The position numbers and the translations under genes are program-made. From assembly GCA_947307415.1 (NCBI GenBank), contig CAMZJA010000002.1:1-64000 (forward strand): DNA of 64,000 nt, in the 5' to 3' direction. Positions 45,539 through 54,231 of this stretch are shown piece after piece (position 1 is the stretch's first letter; each line of letters opens with the position of its first letter). The notes under the pieces are model-generated. The model made no database searches. It saw only the letters and a program-made list of their open reading frames with translations, and was not told where the DNA came from. Source of the stretch: an uncultured Bacteroidales bacterium. GTDB lineage: Bacteria > Bacteroidota > Bacteroidia > Bacteroidales > F082.

Positions 45539-46402
45539 TTAACCATAATTCTCCTCATGCCATTCAAGATACTCTTTGGCCAAAGAAGACCTTTTCGCCA
45601 TCTTTTGTAGTTGCATATAAATGGTCGGTGCACCATCAACGGTCAAATAGCCGTTTATCGTTGGCATCATTTCAGCGAAAGAATGCATATTGAAATACCG
45701 ATAGGCCTTCTTTCCTGGCGTAATCATAAGCTCAATGAGTCGTTCAATTTGTGCCTCATCAAATCGCAGCCTACCTCCCAGCACAATATACTTGATTGCC
45801 CCATGGATATTCAAATATATCTCAGGCGATTCCACAAAGAACCTTACCTCATCTTCGTATGACCAATCAACATGTTTTTTGTAGAAAAGTTCCTTGTAGT
45901 TTTTTCGAACAAAATCAGAAACATCGGTATATGATTCATATTCGATTCCATGCTTCGGTGCATTATGCAAGCTGTATCCTACAGGCTCTAATTTATAAAA
46001 TAATGTAGATAGTTGCTTTTTATTGTTCTCCAGAAGATTGCCCTTATCCAGCACGATGCAAACACCTTTGGAATCTTGTGCATAATGCGCCCACATGGCT
46101 GGATGGTTTGAACCTTCTTCGCAAATGGGCCCATTCATGTAGTTCTTTGAGAAACTAATGATTGAACATTGTTCTTTAACATACTTCTCAGCCTTGAACA
46201 TCAACATGAAATCCTGATTCCAGTCAAGACTGTCAATGTTCGCCTCGTTCAAGTCGTTCAATTTGGACAGAGGTGAAGAACGAAGTGTCATTGTATCGAG
46301 AATCTTCAAGAGACTCTCAAACTTGGTGTAATGAAAGAGAGCACCATCATCAGGTGATGGTAACTCAGTATTGCCGTAAAGGTATAGAGGCGTTTCTGTC
46401 AT
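45539..46402 (-). CDS. DUF2971 family protein
   Basis: This 287-residue protein has the DUF2971 pattern: LFHYTKFESLLKILDTMTLRSS near the N-terminus, a KLNDLNEAN turn, SFSKNYMN, PAMWAHYAQDSKGVCIVLDKG in the middle and VDWSYEDEVRFF toward the end. The biochemical role of DUF2971 is not established, although relatives recur in toxin and defence settings. It is the last gene of the five-gene operon, with a 4-base ATGA overlap with the gene before. No signal peptide is visible. Confidence 0.75.
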   Translation of the reverse strand: MTETPLYLYGNTELPSPDDGALFHYTKFESLLKILDTMTLRSSPLSKLNDLNEANIDSLDWNQDFMLMFKAEKYVKEQCSIISFSKNYMNGPICEEGSNHPAMWAHYAQDSKGVCIVLDKGNLLENNKKQLSTLFYKLEPVGYSLHNAPKHGIEYESYTDVSDFVRKNYKELFYKKHVDWSYEDEVRFFVESPEIYLNIHGAIKYIVLGGRLRFDEAQIERLIELMITPGKKAYRYFNMHSFAEMMPTINGYLTVDGAPTIYMQLQKMAKRSSLAKEYLEWHEENYG

Positions 46403-46887
46403 GCTTCATCTCCTTGGCTAATCAATTCCACTATCCGCACCGGAGTAAAAGTCCCAACTTCATTAATTTCAAAATGCTCCACATTCTTACTCACTATGCC
46501 GTTCAACTCAAAATCTTTATATGCAGCCGGCTTCGCCATTAGATAGTAATCATTGTCTGTAGGGTCTGTGGTTAATGGGGCAAACGAGTAAAACCCTTTA
46601 CGTGCCATCACGACAAAAGTGGTCAGGTATCTTCCCATTTCAACAGGGCTTTCCAATCTCAACATCGTCCGTAGCAACTCTTCGTTATACCACATCCCAT
46701 TTCGCCCTGTCCAAGCAACCATCTCCATAACCGACACTTTTTCATAAATCGCTGGCAACGACTGCATCACTCGTTCAGGAATGGCATGACCCATGGAAGC
46801 CACATGTATATTGACTCCATTAACCCTGCAAAACCAGTCTATATCAGAATTCGTAAAATACGAATCACTATGCTTTACGTCAGGCAT
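46399..46887 (-). CDS. unknown small protein in the five-gene operon
   Basis: I do not recognise this 162-residue protein. It is cytoplasmic, with mixed helix and strand and no obvious catalytic motif. Noticeable segments are WFCRVNGVNIHVASMGHAIP, EMVAWTGRNGMWYNEELLR and FVVMARKGFYSFAPL. It overlaps its neighbours by 8 bases (upstream deaminase-like gene) and 4 bases (downstream DUF2971 gene), so its product is probably needed in fixed ratio with theirs. A role as immunity protein or adaptor is only a guess. Confidence 0.6.
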   Translation of the reverse strand: MPDVKHSDSYFTNSDIDWFCRVNGVNIHVASMGHAIPERVMQSLPAIYEKVSVMEMVAWTGRNGMWYNEELLRTMLRLESPVEMGRYLTTFVVMARKGFYSFAPLTTDPTDNDYYLMAKPAAYKDFELNGIVSKNVEHFEINEVGTFTPVRIVELISQGDEA

Positions 46888-47680
46888 TTCTCAAATTGAA
46901 TAGAGCGATACAATTCATGCAATAGGATTGAGGCATTGCATTGCGAACCAGATAGGCTATACTGTATTCCAACTGATTCAACGGGGCGTGCTGATCGTAA
47001 TACAAATAACTGTTTGTGGCGTGAACCTCAGCACAATGTCCCACAAGATTATTGCAGAACTGGTTAGACTTCTCCTCTGGCTCTGCGCCAAGGTTTTGGC
47101 GCATTGCATTCATCAGGCCGGGATTCTTATAGTGAACAGGGGCAAACTTACCGCTAAAACCATGATGAATATTACCGAACATACCGTTTCCGCAGACCAC
47201 AACAACAAGATGTTTTTTCCTAAAGTTTTTCCAAGAACTATCTTTCGTGTAATCTTCAACCCTGCTTAATATCTGTTCAAGACCTTGGCCAGGAACACCT
47301 CTTTCTTGCCATTCCACGAGATTGTCAGCGGTTCTTTTGCACAGGGCATCAAGTCCTTGTTCAGACGGATTTCTGCCAGCATAGTTTGGGGTATAACCTG
47401 GCTGTTTGGGGATTCCGTTTTCCCATCTTCTCCACAACTCCAATCCACCATTCTGCTGATTGTCGCAAACGTACATTATCTCACTACCAGTTCGCTGACT
47501 TTCAGTAAATACCAAATCAAATTTTTGATGGCAACAAGAGCACTCCACTCGTGCCACTAATTGGCTAATTGGTGCTGATGGTGCTGATACCACAGTCAAA
47601 TCCGCCACACGAATACCTTCCGTGATGATTTGCCCCTGGTGCCCGCAATGCTCACATATTATCCCTTGTGGCTGGTACAT
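46880..47680 (-). CDS. zinc-ribbon protein with deaminase-like active-site motif
   Basis: This is a 266-residue protein. Two CxxC pairs near the N-terminus (C9/C12 and C47/C50) look like a zinc ribbon. The C-terminal third carries GHCAEVHATNSYLYY (C216, E218) followed 36 residues later by SYCMNC (C254, C257). A (C/H)xE and CxxC pair of that spacing is the metal-binding signature of cytidine-deaminase-fold enzymes, including bacterial toxin deaminases. The middle (VVVVCGNGMFGNIHHG) fits a strand preceding the site. A nucleotide or nucleic-acid deaminase is therefore suggested; this is inference. It starts 2 bases after the large ATPase/nuclease gene. Confidence 0.55.
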   Translation of the reverse strand: MYQPQGIICEHCGHQGQIITEGIRVADLTVVSAPSAPISQLVARVECSCCHQKFDLVFTESQRTGSEIMYVCDNQQNGGLELWRRWENGIPKQPGYTPNYAGRNPSEQGLDALCKRTADNLVEWQERGVPGQGLEQILSRVEDYTKDSSWKNFRKKHLVVVVCGNGMFGNIHHGFSGKFAPVHYKNPGLMNAMRQNLGAEPEEKSNQFCNNLVGHCAEVHATNSYLYYDQHAPLNQLEYSIAYLVRNAMPQSYCMNCIALFNLRNA

Positions 47681-47682
47681 AC

Positions 47683-50600
47683 TTAACGCACCCCCTCTAA
47701 TTTCAGTAAAACTACTTTTTTCAGTCCCTCGACAAATGTACTGAACGACACAGAGTTGTTCTCTATCACCTTCTGGCTCACCAGCACTTGATAGCCACCA
47801 TTCACATGAACCTTACCATCAGAGTTTTCTGTAGCATCTTTGAGTCGCTCATTCAATTCACCTATATGCATCAACACTTGTATATGGCTTTCAACCTGGT
47901 CGAATGCTGGATAACGATGCGCTTTCACATCCTCAATGTCCGTACCCGTTCCCACCATATCGACTGCACACAGAGCATAACAATCTTTCTTCTCATATGA
48001 CCTCCTGTGCTGCATCGTGCTCATTAGTACAGATTTATCACTGCTCCATCTTGATTTTACCTCTATGTAATACAGATCTTCGCCATCCACACGCAAAACC
48101 ATATCCTGACCATACTGTTCATCTTCTATTGGATCTACTGTCAACGAAACACCTCCAAGTTGTTGATTAAGCTCTTTTAGCAGTATCTCTTCAACAAACT
48201 TACCCAACTTCAACTTGAAATCCTTATCGTTTTCATCTCTTTCCTCTATCAGCAAGGCTTTCTTTCCCAAATCGTACAGTCTTTCCAATCTCGGTTCTTT
48301 GGCCAGCTTTGCCACCAACTCCAACCGTTCCGCATCCTCAATCTCAATCAGTGAGAATAAACTGTCTTTCTTTGACTGGTCTTCCAATGTGGAAAACATT
48401 AGTTGACCTTTATTCTTTTCTATATCTGCGAACAAATGCTTCCATTGTTCTGCATCTGCTTCACCCGATGATTGGTGTTTTATTATTTCAACAATAAGAC
48501 CCCAATGCTCATAACCTTTCAAACTATAATTACGTTTAGCCACCGCATCTTCTATTTCACGTAGCGATTCAACCGATTTAAGTTCCCCATTCCCTTGGAA
48601 GAAGTTATTATAGTCTTTGTCAACAAGCTCTGTCTTGATGCTCATCAGAGGTGATTTCCTCATAATCGCATCATAAATTTCAAGTGCTCTGTCAGGCGTA
48701 TCTTCTGGCTGTTTCTTCAACCATTCCGCATATTTAAACTCACCTGTCTGGTCGGGATAAACTTGGTAGTTTGCCAAGAAAGGTTTACTATCGCTATGTC
48801 CATAAACGACTTCCACCATCTTTTTTATCCAGTCTTTCTTCTCATTCTTTTGGTCAGAAAGAGTGAACTTAAACAGAGAGTCATAAATCATTGCATTATA
48901 AAATGCTCTGTCATCCAGCCCATATACCTTGTCAAGCCGTCCCTCTTCGGCCTTGGCTTTCAAGCTATAGAATTCCTCAAATAGCGGCAATACTTTTCCT
49001 CCGAAACCATTAGTATCTTCTGGCAACAAGGACAAAAGCATATTAAGCATACACTGAACTACCCCAGTCTCATATCCTTTGTCCTTGAATGCTTCACCAT
49101 TAAACCTCCGTTGATTAGTTGGCAATGCCAATTCAGCCTGCCTCTGCCTCATTATTTCGGATCTTAAGCCGTTCTGCTCATTATTGTGGTTATTCATATA
49201 GTTGGTGATGTACTCCTTGATTTGAGGGTAATCCACCACCGTGTCATTAATCACATCACAGAACAGCGGATGGACAAACGTAGCAACTTCGTCAGCTGCC
49301 ATCACTTCCAGGCAACTGCGCACAACACCGGCCATCTTAACCGGCTTTTTCAAAACATCTCTATACTGTAGGACTAACTTGTCATTGGGTATCAGTTTCA
49401 CCTGCCCCAACAAATCCGTTCTCTTTGTTTCTAAGATATATGCACATAGCACATGCAGCCATCCCAGTTCTTCTTTTGTAACCACATCCGTTGGCATACC
49501 CTTCACCAAGGTATCTATACTGAGTTGGTGTGGATTCTCATCATCGCCATACCATTCATTGATGGTATGGCTCCAGTAAACCATATCCTCCTTCTTGGGA
49601 ACAATCCATTTATTGGCTTTGTCAATTAATTTGAAGATGGCATCCAGCAACTCTGGGTGACAGTCACAATCCTGTCGAAGTTTCTCGTCCAGCACATAAA
49701 TGTCGTTGATCTTGTACTGACCGCCGCCATTAGTTTCTACGATACTCAGAGTCTCATATCTTTCACGCCACAGCTTTTGCAGTTCAGTGTAATATGCCGC
49801 CAGTTCCTTATCACTCTGCTGTATTTTGAAGTTGACACTCACAAGGTTTTTCGCATCCTTCAGTTCTCCTATCTTCTTCTCAATGAACTGCCAGATCAGC
49901 TTGTTCACCAAGTCTATAATTTCCCTGTTTTCTTGTGCCTGATGGTCATTATTCTGCCCGTTGCCAACCAGTCTCAGACTATCTCTGCTGTCCCTGTCAC
50001 ACGTCAGTTGTGGTGAATGGAAAAGATAGTTGAAGCCCCATTGTTCCGTTCCCAACAAAGGAAGATAGAGATAAATCTGTGGGACATTCTTTCCAAACCT
50101 TATAACATGCAAACTGCCATCATTCTCCTCTTTGACAGGCAAGATGACTGTGACCTTGGCTTGTTGTGTTTCGCCATTGTCGATCTTCTCCGAACTTTCT
50201 ATGTAATAAAGGCATAGTTTGTCTTCACCCTTGTTTGAGTCAATAATGCTGATGGTGTTCTTGTATATCGTTCCGTCTTGCAATTCATCCACTTTCTCAC
50301 CACGAGCGCGGGGCATCACATAGTTGACTTTCGTGCTCGTAGTCTTGGTTTGGTCAATGAATTCTATGCGCTCAATTTGAGGGTTCAGCAGCAACACGTA
50401 TGGTGCCATGTCCGGTGCTTCCTTGAATGCTTCTTCTGCATTCAATCTGGCCTTCTCCGATTCGTGCTGGTACTTGAAGATGGTGTATTCAAAGGGGTTC
50501 TCCGTTGTTTCGTTATAGTCGAGCCCCCAGTTCTTTGTTTCCTTCCATTGGTCTTTAATAGCCGCCAACATCGTCTCTTTGTCTGTAGTTGAGCGGTCAA

Positions 50601-51036
50601 TCTCAAACCCTTGTATCTTATAATACCGTTCAAAACTCTCCGAAGTACGCAACGGTGCCGTCAGTGTAAATTTAAGCCCGAATTTGTGGGTGGTCAAGAA
50701 ACCTGTCCCGTACTGTCCCACCTCCACATTGTTGGCAACCGCCTTGGAACTTGTTTGCAATATCAGAGCTTCAATAGTCTTGTGCGTAAATGGTATGCCG
50801 TCGTGCTGAAATATCAGTTCATCGTTGTTCCTTATAAATTTGATTTTGGCTCTACATTCAGGCTTAACGACATCACGAGCATTCTGTACAAGTTCCCAGA
50901 TGGCTCTTACCGGCCTAACATTACTGTTATTGCTGATGCCGGTAAGAATGTCACGCGCCGGTTTACCCCACATGGTTTCTTCATGTGCAGCCTTCTTCGA
51001 TTCTTCAACTGATTTCTTGTACTCTTCTTCCGTCAT
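47683..51036 (-). CDS. sacsin-like GHKL ATPase with C-terminal DUF3883 nuclease-like domain
   Basis: This is a 1117-residue protein. The N-terminal 230 residues hold a GHKL ATPase of the sacsin/HSP90-like type: IWELVQNARDV (48-55), FQHDGIPF (D79) and VGQYGTGFLTTHKFG (107-120). The long middle is helical and unrecognised. Residues about 935-1030 hold a DUF3883-type PD-(D/E)XK-like domain: YGQDMVL with D978 and YYIEVKSRW with E992 and K994. The ATPase-helical-DUF3883 layout occurs in several anti-phage or unknown defence proteins. It is the core gene of the five-gene operon, 18 bases after the HEPN gene and 2 before the deaminase-like gene. Confidence 0.75.
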   Translation of the reverse strand: MTEEEYKKSVEESKKAAHEETMWGKPARDILTGISNNSNVRPVRAIWELVQNARDVVKPECRAKIKFIRNNDELIFQHDGIPFTHKTIEALILQTSSKAVANNVEVGQYGTGFLTTHKFGLKFTLTAPLRTSESFERYYKIQGFEIDRSTTDKETMLAAIKDQWKETKNWGLDYNETTENPFEYTIFKYQHESEKARLNAEEAFKEAPDMAPYVLLLNPQIERIEFIDQTKTTSTKVNYVMPRARGEKVDELQDGTIYKNTISIIDSNKGEDKLCLYYIESSEKIDNGETQQAKVTVILPVKEENDGSLHVIRFGKNVPQIYLYLPLLGTEQWGFNYLFHSPQLTCDRDSRDSLRLVGNGQNNDHQAQENREIIDLVNKLIWQFIEKKIGELKDAKNLVSVNFKIQQSDKELAAYYTELQKLWRERYETLSIVETNGGGQYKINDIYVLDEKLRQDCDCHPELLDAIFKLIDKANKWIVPKKEDMVYWSHTINEWYGDDENPHQLSIDTLVKGMPTDVVTKEELGWLHVLCAYILETKRTDLLGQVKLIPNDKLVLQYRDVLKKPVKMAGVVRSCLEVMAADEVATFVHPLFCDVINDTVVDYPQIKEYITNYMNNHNNEQNGLRSEIMRQRQAELALPTNQRRFNGEAFKDKGYETGVVQCMLNMLLSLLPEDTNGFGGKVLPLFEEFYSLKAKAEEGRLDKVYGLDDRAFYNAMIYDSLFKFTLSDQKNEKKDWIKKMVEVVYGHSDSKPFLANYQVYPDQTGEFKYAEWLKKQPEDTPDRALEIYDAIMRKSPLMSIKTELVDKDYNNFFQGNGELKSVESLREIEDAVAKRNYSLKGYEHWGLIVEIIKHQSSGEADAEQWKHLFADIEKNKGQLMFSTLEDQSKKDSLFSLIEIEDAERLELVAKLAKEPRLERLYDLGKKALLIEERDENDKDFKLKLGKFVEEILLKELNQQLGGVSLTVDPIEDEQYGQDMVLRVDGEDLYYIEVKSRWSSDKSVLMSTMQHRRSYEKKDCYALCAVDMVGTGTDIEDVKAHRYPAFDQVESHIQVLMHIGELNERLKDATENSDGKVHVNGGYQVLVSQKVIENNSVSFSTFVEGLKKVVLLKLEGVR

Positions 51037-51054
51037 AGCACAATGACTATAGAA

Positions 51055-52314
51055 TTACAATTCCTTTGACGAATTGATGATTACTTCTTCTGCTATGATT
51101 CGCAGCAACAACACTTCGTTTATCAACGCCTTGTCATGCTTGAATGGCACAAACTTCTTTTTCGATATACTCTCTTTACTATGGGCAATGGCATTTCTTG
51201 TGGCATAGATACGGTTGGTCATTGCAGTATAAATACCCGTAGTATCTGGAGCATCCAAATCTATTTTACTTGTTGAATAGGGTGTGTCAGCAGTTTTAAT
51301 GTAGTTTACTATTGTGCCTGATACCTCATTCAGTCCATCTCGCAGTTTACTTAAATCAGGCACGTATTTTTTCAGTGTCAAGTTCAAGGCCTCAATTTCA
51401 TTCACACCACTTGACGAATACAAATCCTTAAAAGTCTTTCTCATCGTTTTTTCAAAGTTCAACAAGTCACGGTCTCTCTTGTACGAAAAATCAGGACGTG
51501 TTAACTCAAAACGCATTTTCGCTACCATATTGTCGGAATATATCTTCTCAAAGAAATACTCCAATACATGATAGTATGATAAGTATTGATAGTCCCATGT
51601 TTCACCGCTGTTTCCACGAGCATAGAAATAAACCAGTTCGTTGATATATTTCCTTCTCGGAGGTTCCATTTCTTCTGTTGTACCTCTACGCAACCTCCTG
51701 ACCGCAGACGTGTCCGACAAATCGTCCAGAGAATTGATTGGCAGTAATGTTCTTCCGAGATTATATCCACTCACAAAGCAGAATGATGTACATAGCGTTA
51801 GATAGTCGACTTTTTCATTGGGATTATCATCATTCAACGATATTTGCAGAAATCGTGTACGTATAGGGACAGCTTCCTGTAAGATGCTCGCTCCATCCGA
51901 TTCCATGCGTTCTGCCATACGTCTCACCCTCATTCTAATCTCTTGACAAAGTTCTGCTGGGCCGTCTTTATATTTCTTCAGAAGGGCTATCACCATCTTT
52001 AACGATGGTCTGCCAATTCTATATGTCAATTGATTGTACTTGTCTGGATACTCTTCTGCTTCATCATATCTTATCAACATCTTGGACGACACCCTGATGA
52101 GAAACTCACAAGACCTTTTTGATACGATTCTTACTGGATCCTCTAACAGTTCATCATCATATCCCAATATCTCGTTAACAGTCTCTTCTCCTAATTCAAA
52201 GATACGTTCATGCATATGAGCAGATAGAGAAAAAGATATCTTCTTCCCATCATCGCTCTTTGCATCAATTCGCAAGACCTCGTTCAAGAGCCCTATCAGT
52301 TCGTTTATATCCAT
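51055..52314 (-). CDS. HEPN-motif protein, first gene of the five-gene operon
   Basis: This is a 419-residue helical protein. The C-terminal region has the HEPN ribonuclease motif YATRNAIAHSKES (R373, H378, spacing Rx4H), preceded by a helical stretch (YEEFFEKIY-type text near the centre) as in ApeA- and Swt1-like HEPN proteins. The N-terminal part begins MDINELIGLLNEVLRI and is unrecognised. Being first in the operon and 18 bases before the GHKL ATPase gene, it is a candidate effector RNase. It is not the same family as the HEPN protein at 28963 on visible sequence. A copy of the 76-residue gene lies 9 bases upstream. Confidence 0.6.
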   Translation of the reverse strand: MDINELIGLLNEVLRIDAKSDDGKKISFSLSAHMHERIFELGEETVNEILGYDDELLEDPVRIVSKRSCEFLIRVSSKMLIRYDEAEEYPDKYNQLTYRIGRPSLKMVIALLKKYKDGPAELCQEIRMRVRRMAERMESDGASILQEAVPIRTRFLQISLNDDNPNEKVDYLTLCTSFCFVSGYNLGRTLLPINSLDDLSDTSAVRRLRRGTTEEMEPPRRKYINELVYFYARGNSGETWDYQYLSYYHVLEYFFEKIYSDNMVAKMRFELTRPDFSYKRDRDLLNFEKTMRKTFKDLYSSSGVNEIEALNLTLKKYVPDLSKLRDGLNEVSGTIVNYIKTADTPYSTSKIDLDAPDTTGIYTAMTNRIYATRNAIAHSKESISKKKFVPFKHDKALINEVLLLRIIAEEVIINSSKEL

Positions 52315-52323
52315 ATTTTTTAC

Positions 52324-52554
52324 TTATGCATACTGGTTTACGTGTTTGTATTTCTCACACATAGCAAGCAATTCCTTGAACATACCCAATCGCGGCTCAG
52401 CCAACTCTCCAGCATTTATCAACTTCCTTCCTCGTTTCAGGAAATGAACCATCAGTTTCTCTTCCGGATAGTATTTCGAAGGATTCCGATGATTAGTTTC
52501 AATAAAAGCCTTCACCTCATTGTATCGTACCATCCATCTTTCATCCTGCGTCAT
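52324..52554 (-). CDS. 76-residue MTQDE-type small protein, copy 2
   Basis: This is a near-identical relative of the gene at 44027 (MTQDERWMVRYNEVKAF, NHRNPSKYY, LKRGRKLINAGEL). It overlaps the wbuC stop by 4 bases (ATGA), so it is translationally coupled to a polysaccharide gene. It is followed after 9 bases by the HEPN gene, so it sits exactly at the capsule/defence junction. Its function is unknown; the sequence resembles a lone helicase-associated domain. Confidence 0.7.
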   Translation of the reverse strand: MTQDERWMVRYNEVKAFIETNHRNPSKYYPEEKLMVHFLKRGRKLINAGELAEPRLGMFKELLAMCEKYKHVNQYA

Positions 52555-52946
52555 AACTCCATTATCTCATCCTCTGTCAATGGTGCATACGCACCATCTT
52601 TTGCTTCAAGCAACACGGAATCAGGTGTCATACATTCCAATGAGTGCCAACGGCCTTTCTCTACATTAAGTGCACGCACATCACCGTCAGCATCGAGCAC
52701 CACATGCTCTGTTTCATTGCCGGCATCGTCGTAAAAGTGCCAACATATCTTGCCGCGAAGGACAACCACTGTTTCAGTCGATGCCAGATGCCGGTGTATG
52801 GGCATTATCGTTCCCATCTCCAAGGCGTTCAGCATACGTTGGGAATTGTCCTCGGCGGAATTACGTAGGTCATAATTCATTCGCAGCCGGGGCGACTCTT
52901 TCGCTTTGGCACTAAGTTCATCAAGCAAAGTCTTGTCTATAACCAT
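52551..52946 (-). CDS. wbuC: WbuC-family cupin protein
   Basis: This 131-residue cupin-fold protein is of the WbuC family, found beside FucNAc biosynthesis genes in O-antigen loci. The start is MVIDKTLLDELSAKAKESP with RLRMNYDLR. The cupin metal site fits MPIHRHLASTETVVVLRG (H, H, E) and GRWHSLE. The enzymatic role is unclear. It is 3 bases downstream of fnlA and overlaps the small gene by 4. Confidence 0.85.
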   Translation of the reverse strand: MVIDKTLLDELSAKAKESPRLRMNYDLRNSAEDNSQRMLNALEMGTIMPIHRHLASTETVVVLRGKICWHFYDDAGNETEHVVLDADGDVRALNVEKGRWHSLECMTPDSVLLEAKDGAYAPLTEDEIMEL

Positions 52947-52949
52947 AGC

Positions 52950-53999
52950 TTACTTTACTATATTAGGAATACCATTGAGCTCGTTTTGGATGTATTCCAG
53001 GCTGGCTATCTTTGCTTTGGTCTCTTCCAGATTCAACCTACGAGTATTATCTGAGTTGAACTCTTCAATAGTAGCCCTCTTGGTATCACCATCCTTGAAA
53101 TACTTGTCGTAGTTCAAATCACGGTTATCTGCAGGAACCGCATAGAAGTTGCCCATGTCAATGGCCTTGGCTGCTTCCTCTTTGGTAAGCAATGTTTCGT
53201 ACATTTTCTCACCATGGCGGATACCAATCACCTTTATCTCTTCTTTCTTACCACCGAAGAGCTCACACACAGCTTCAGCTTGTGTTTGGATGGTGCAGGC
53301 GGGGGCTTTCTGGACCAGGATGTCACCATTCTTGCCGTTCTCGAAAGCGAAAAGCACAAGGTCAACAGCCTCCTCCAGAGACATGATAAAACGCGTCATC
53401 TTAGGTTCCGTCAAGGTAATCGGATTGCCTTTTCGAATCTGGTCTATCCACAGAGGAATCACAGAACCACGGCTGCACATCACGTTACCATAACGAGTGC
53501 AGCAGATCTTAGTTTCTCCACTCAAACGCGACTTGGCCACTGCAATCTTTTCCTCAATAGCTTTTGTGATACCCATTGCATTGATAGGATAAGCTGCTTT
53601 GTCTGTGGAAAGGCAGATGACGCATTTCACCTTTGCATCAATAGCAGCATCAAGCACGTTATCCGTCCCAATCACATTGGTCTTTACTGCCTCCATCGGG
53701 AAGAACTCGCACGAAGGCACCTGCTTCAAGGCTGCTGCATGAAACACATAGTCCACTCCCTGCATAGCATAATGCAGTGTACTTTTGTTGCGCACGTCAC
53801 CAATGTAGAACTTAATCTTATTGGCCACCTCCGGCATACGCGCCTGGAAGTCGTGACGCATATCATCCTGTTTCTTCTCATCGCGCGAGAATATGCGGAT
53901 TTCGCCAATGTCTGTACACAGGAAACGGTTTAATACTGCGTTACCAAAACTACCTGTACCGCCTGTAATCAGCAGTACCTTGTCTTTAAATACTGACAT
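52950..53999 (-). CDS. fnlA: UDP-N-acetylglucosamine 4,6-dehydratase (5-epimerising), FnlA/CapE-like
   Basis: This 349-residue SDR enzyme starts the UDP-N-acetyl-L-fucosamine pathway. FnlA/CapE features are LLITGGTGSFGNAVLNRFL, RIFSRDEKKQDDMRH, FHAAALKQVPSCEFFPMEAV and STDKAAYPINAMGITKA, with Met before the active-site lysine as in this family. Genes fnlB and fnlC, which complete L-FucNAc synthesis, are not in the window, so the pathway is split, replaced or completed elsewhere. WecB at 44317 may supply the 2-epimerase step. It opens the capsule segment on this side of the small gene. Confidence 0.9.
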   Translation of the reverse strand: MSVFKDKVLLITGGTGSFGNAVLNRFLCTDIGEIRIFSRDEKKQDDMRHDFQARMPEVANKIKFYIGDVRNKSTLHYAMQGVDYVFHAAALKQVPSCEFFPMEAVKTNVIGTDNVLDAAIDAKVKCVICLSTDKAAYPINAMGITKAIEEKIAVAKSRLSGETKICCTRYGNVMCSRGSVIPLWIDQIRKGNPITLTEPKMTRFIMSLEEAVDLVLFAFENGKNGDILVQKAPACTIQTQAEAVCELFGGKKEEIKVIGIRHGEKMYETLLTKEEAAKAIDMGNFYAVPADNRDLNYDKYFKDGDTKRATIEEFNSDNTRRLNLEETKAKIASLEYIQNELNGIPNIVK

Positions 54000-54003
54000 A
54001 TTA

Positions 54004-54168
54004 TTATTGTTTTCTTATTATCGTTAATGCTTCTTCTATCTCTGCCAAAGCTACAGATCCTCCCCACATACGATACACGTACATAGGTGTAACACATCCG
54101 AAGTCCATCGAGCCTGACCGTGCTTCGTTCACCATAAACTGTTTTATCTTTTCAACTAAGTTTTCCAT
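54004..54168 (-). CDS. 54-residue protein upstream of fnlA
   Basis: A short frame starts MENLVEKIKQFMVNEARSGS and ends EALTIIRKQ, with TGG-GGAGG codons in the middle (RMWGGSVALAE). It sits between the nucleotidyltransferase gene (62 bases upstream) and fnlA (4 bases downstream). Small PqqD-like proteins often accompany the neighbouring nucleotidyltransferase family in Bacteroidales capsule loci, but this one is shorter and not clearly PqqD. It is probably real because it fills a spacer with a good frame and ordinary codons. Confidence 0.5.
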   Translation of the reverse strand: MENLVEKIKQFMVNEARSGSMDFGCVTPMYVYRMWGGSVALAEIEEALTIIRKQ

Positions 54169-54231
54169 AATCTTATTTCCATTGTGGCCAAAACAAATAG
54201 GAGCAGAAGGCCCAAACTGCTTTCAAATACT

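Noticed and set aside
49657-50016. 119-codon plus-strand frame inside the GHKL-DUF3883 gene
   Set aside because: It is antisense to a well supported protein and has no recognisable features.
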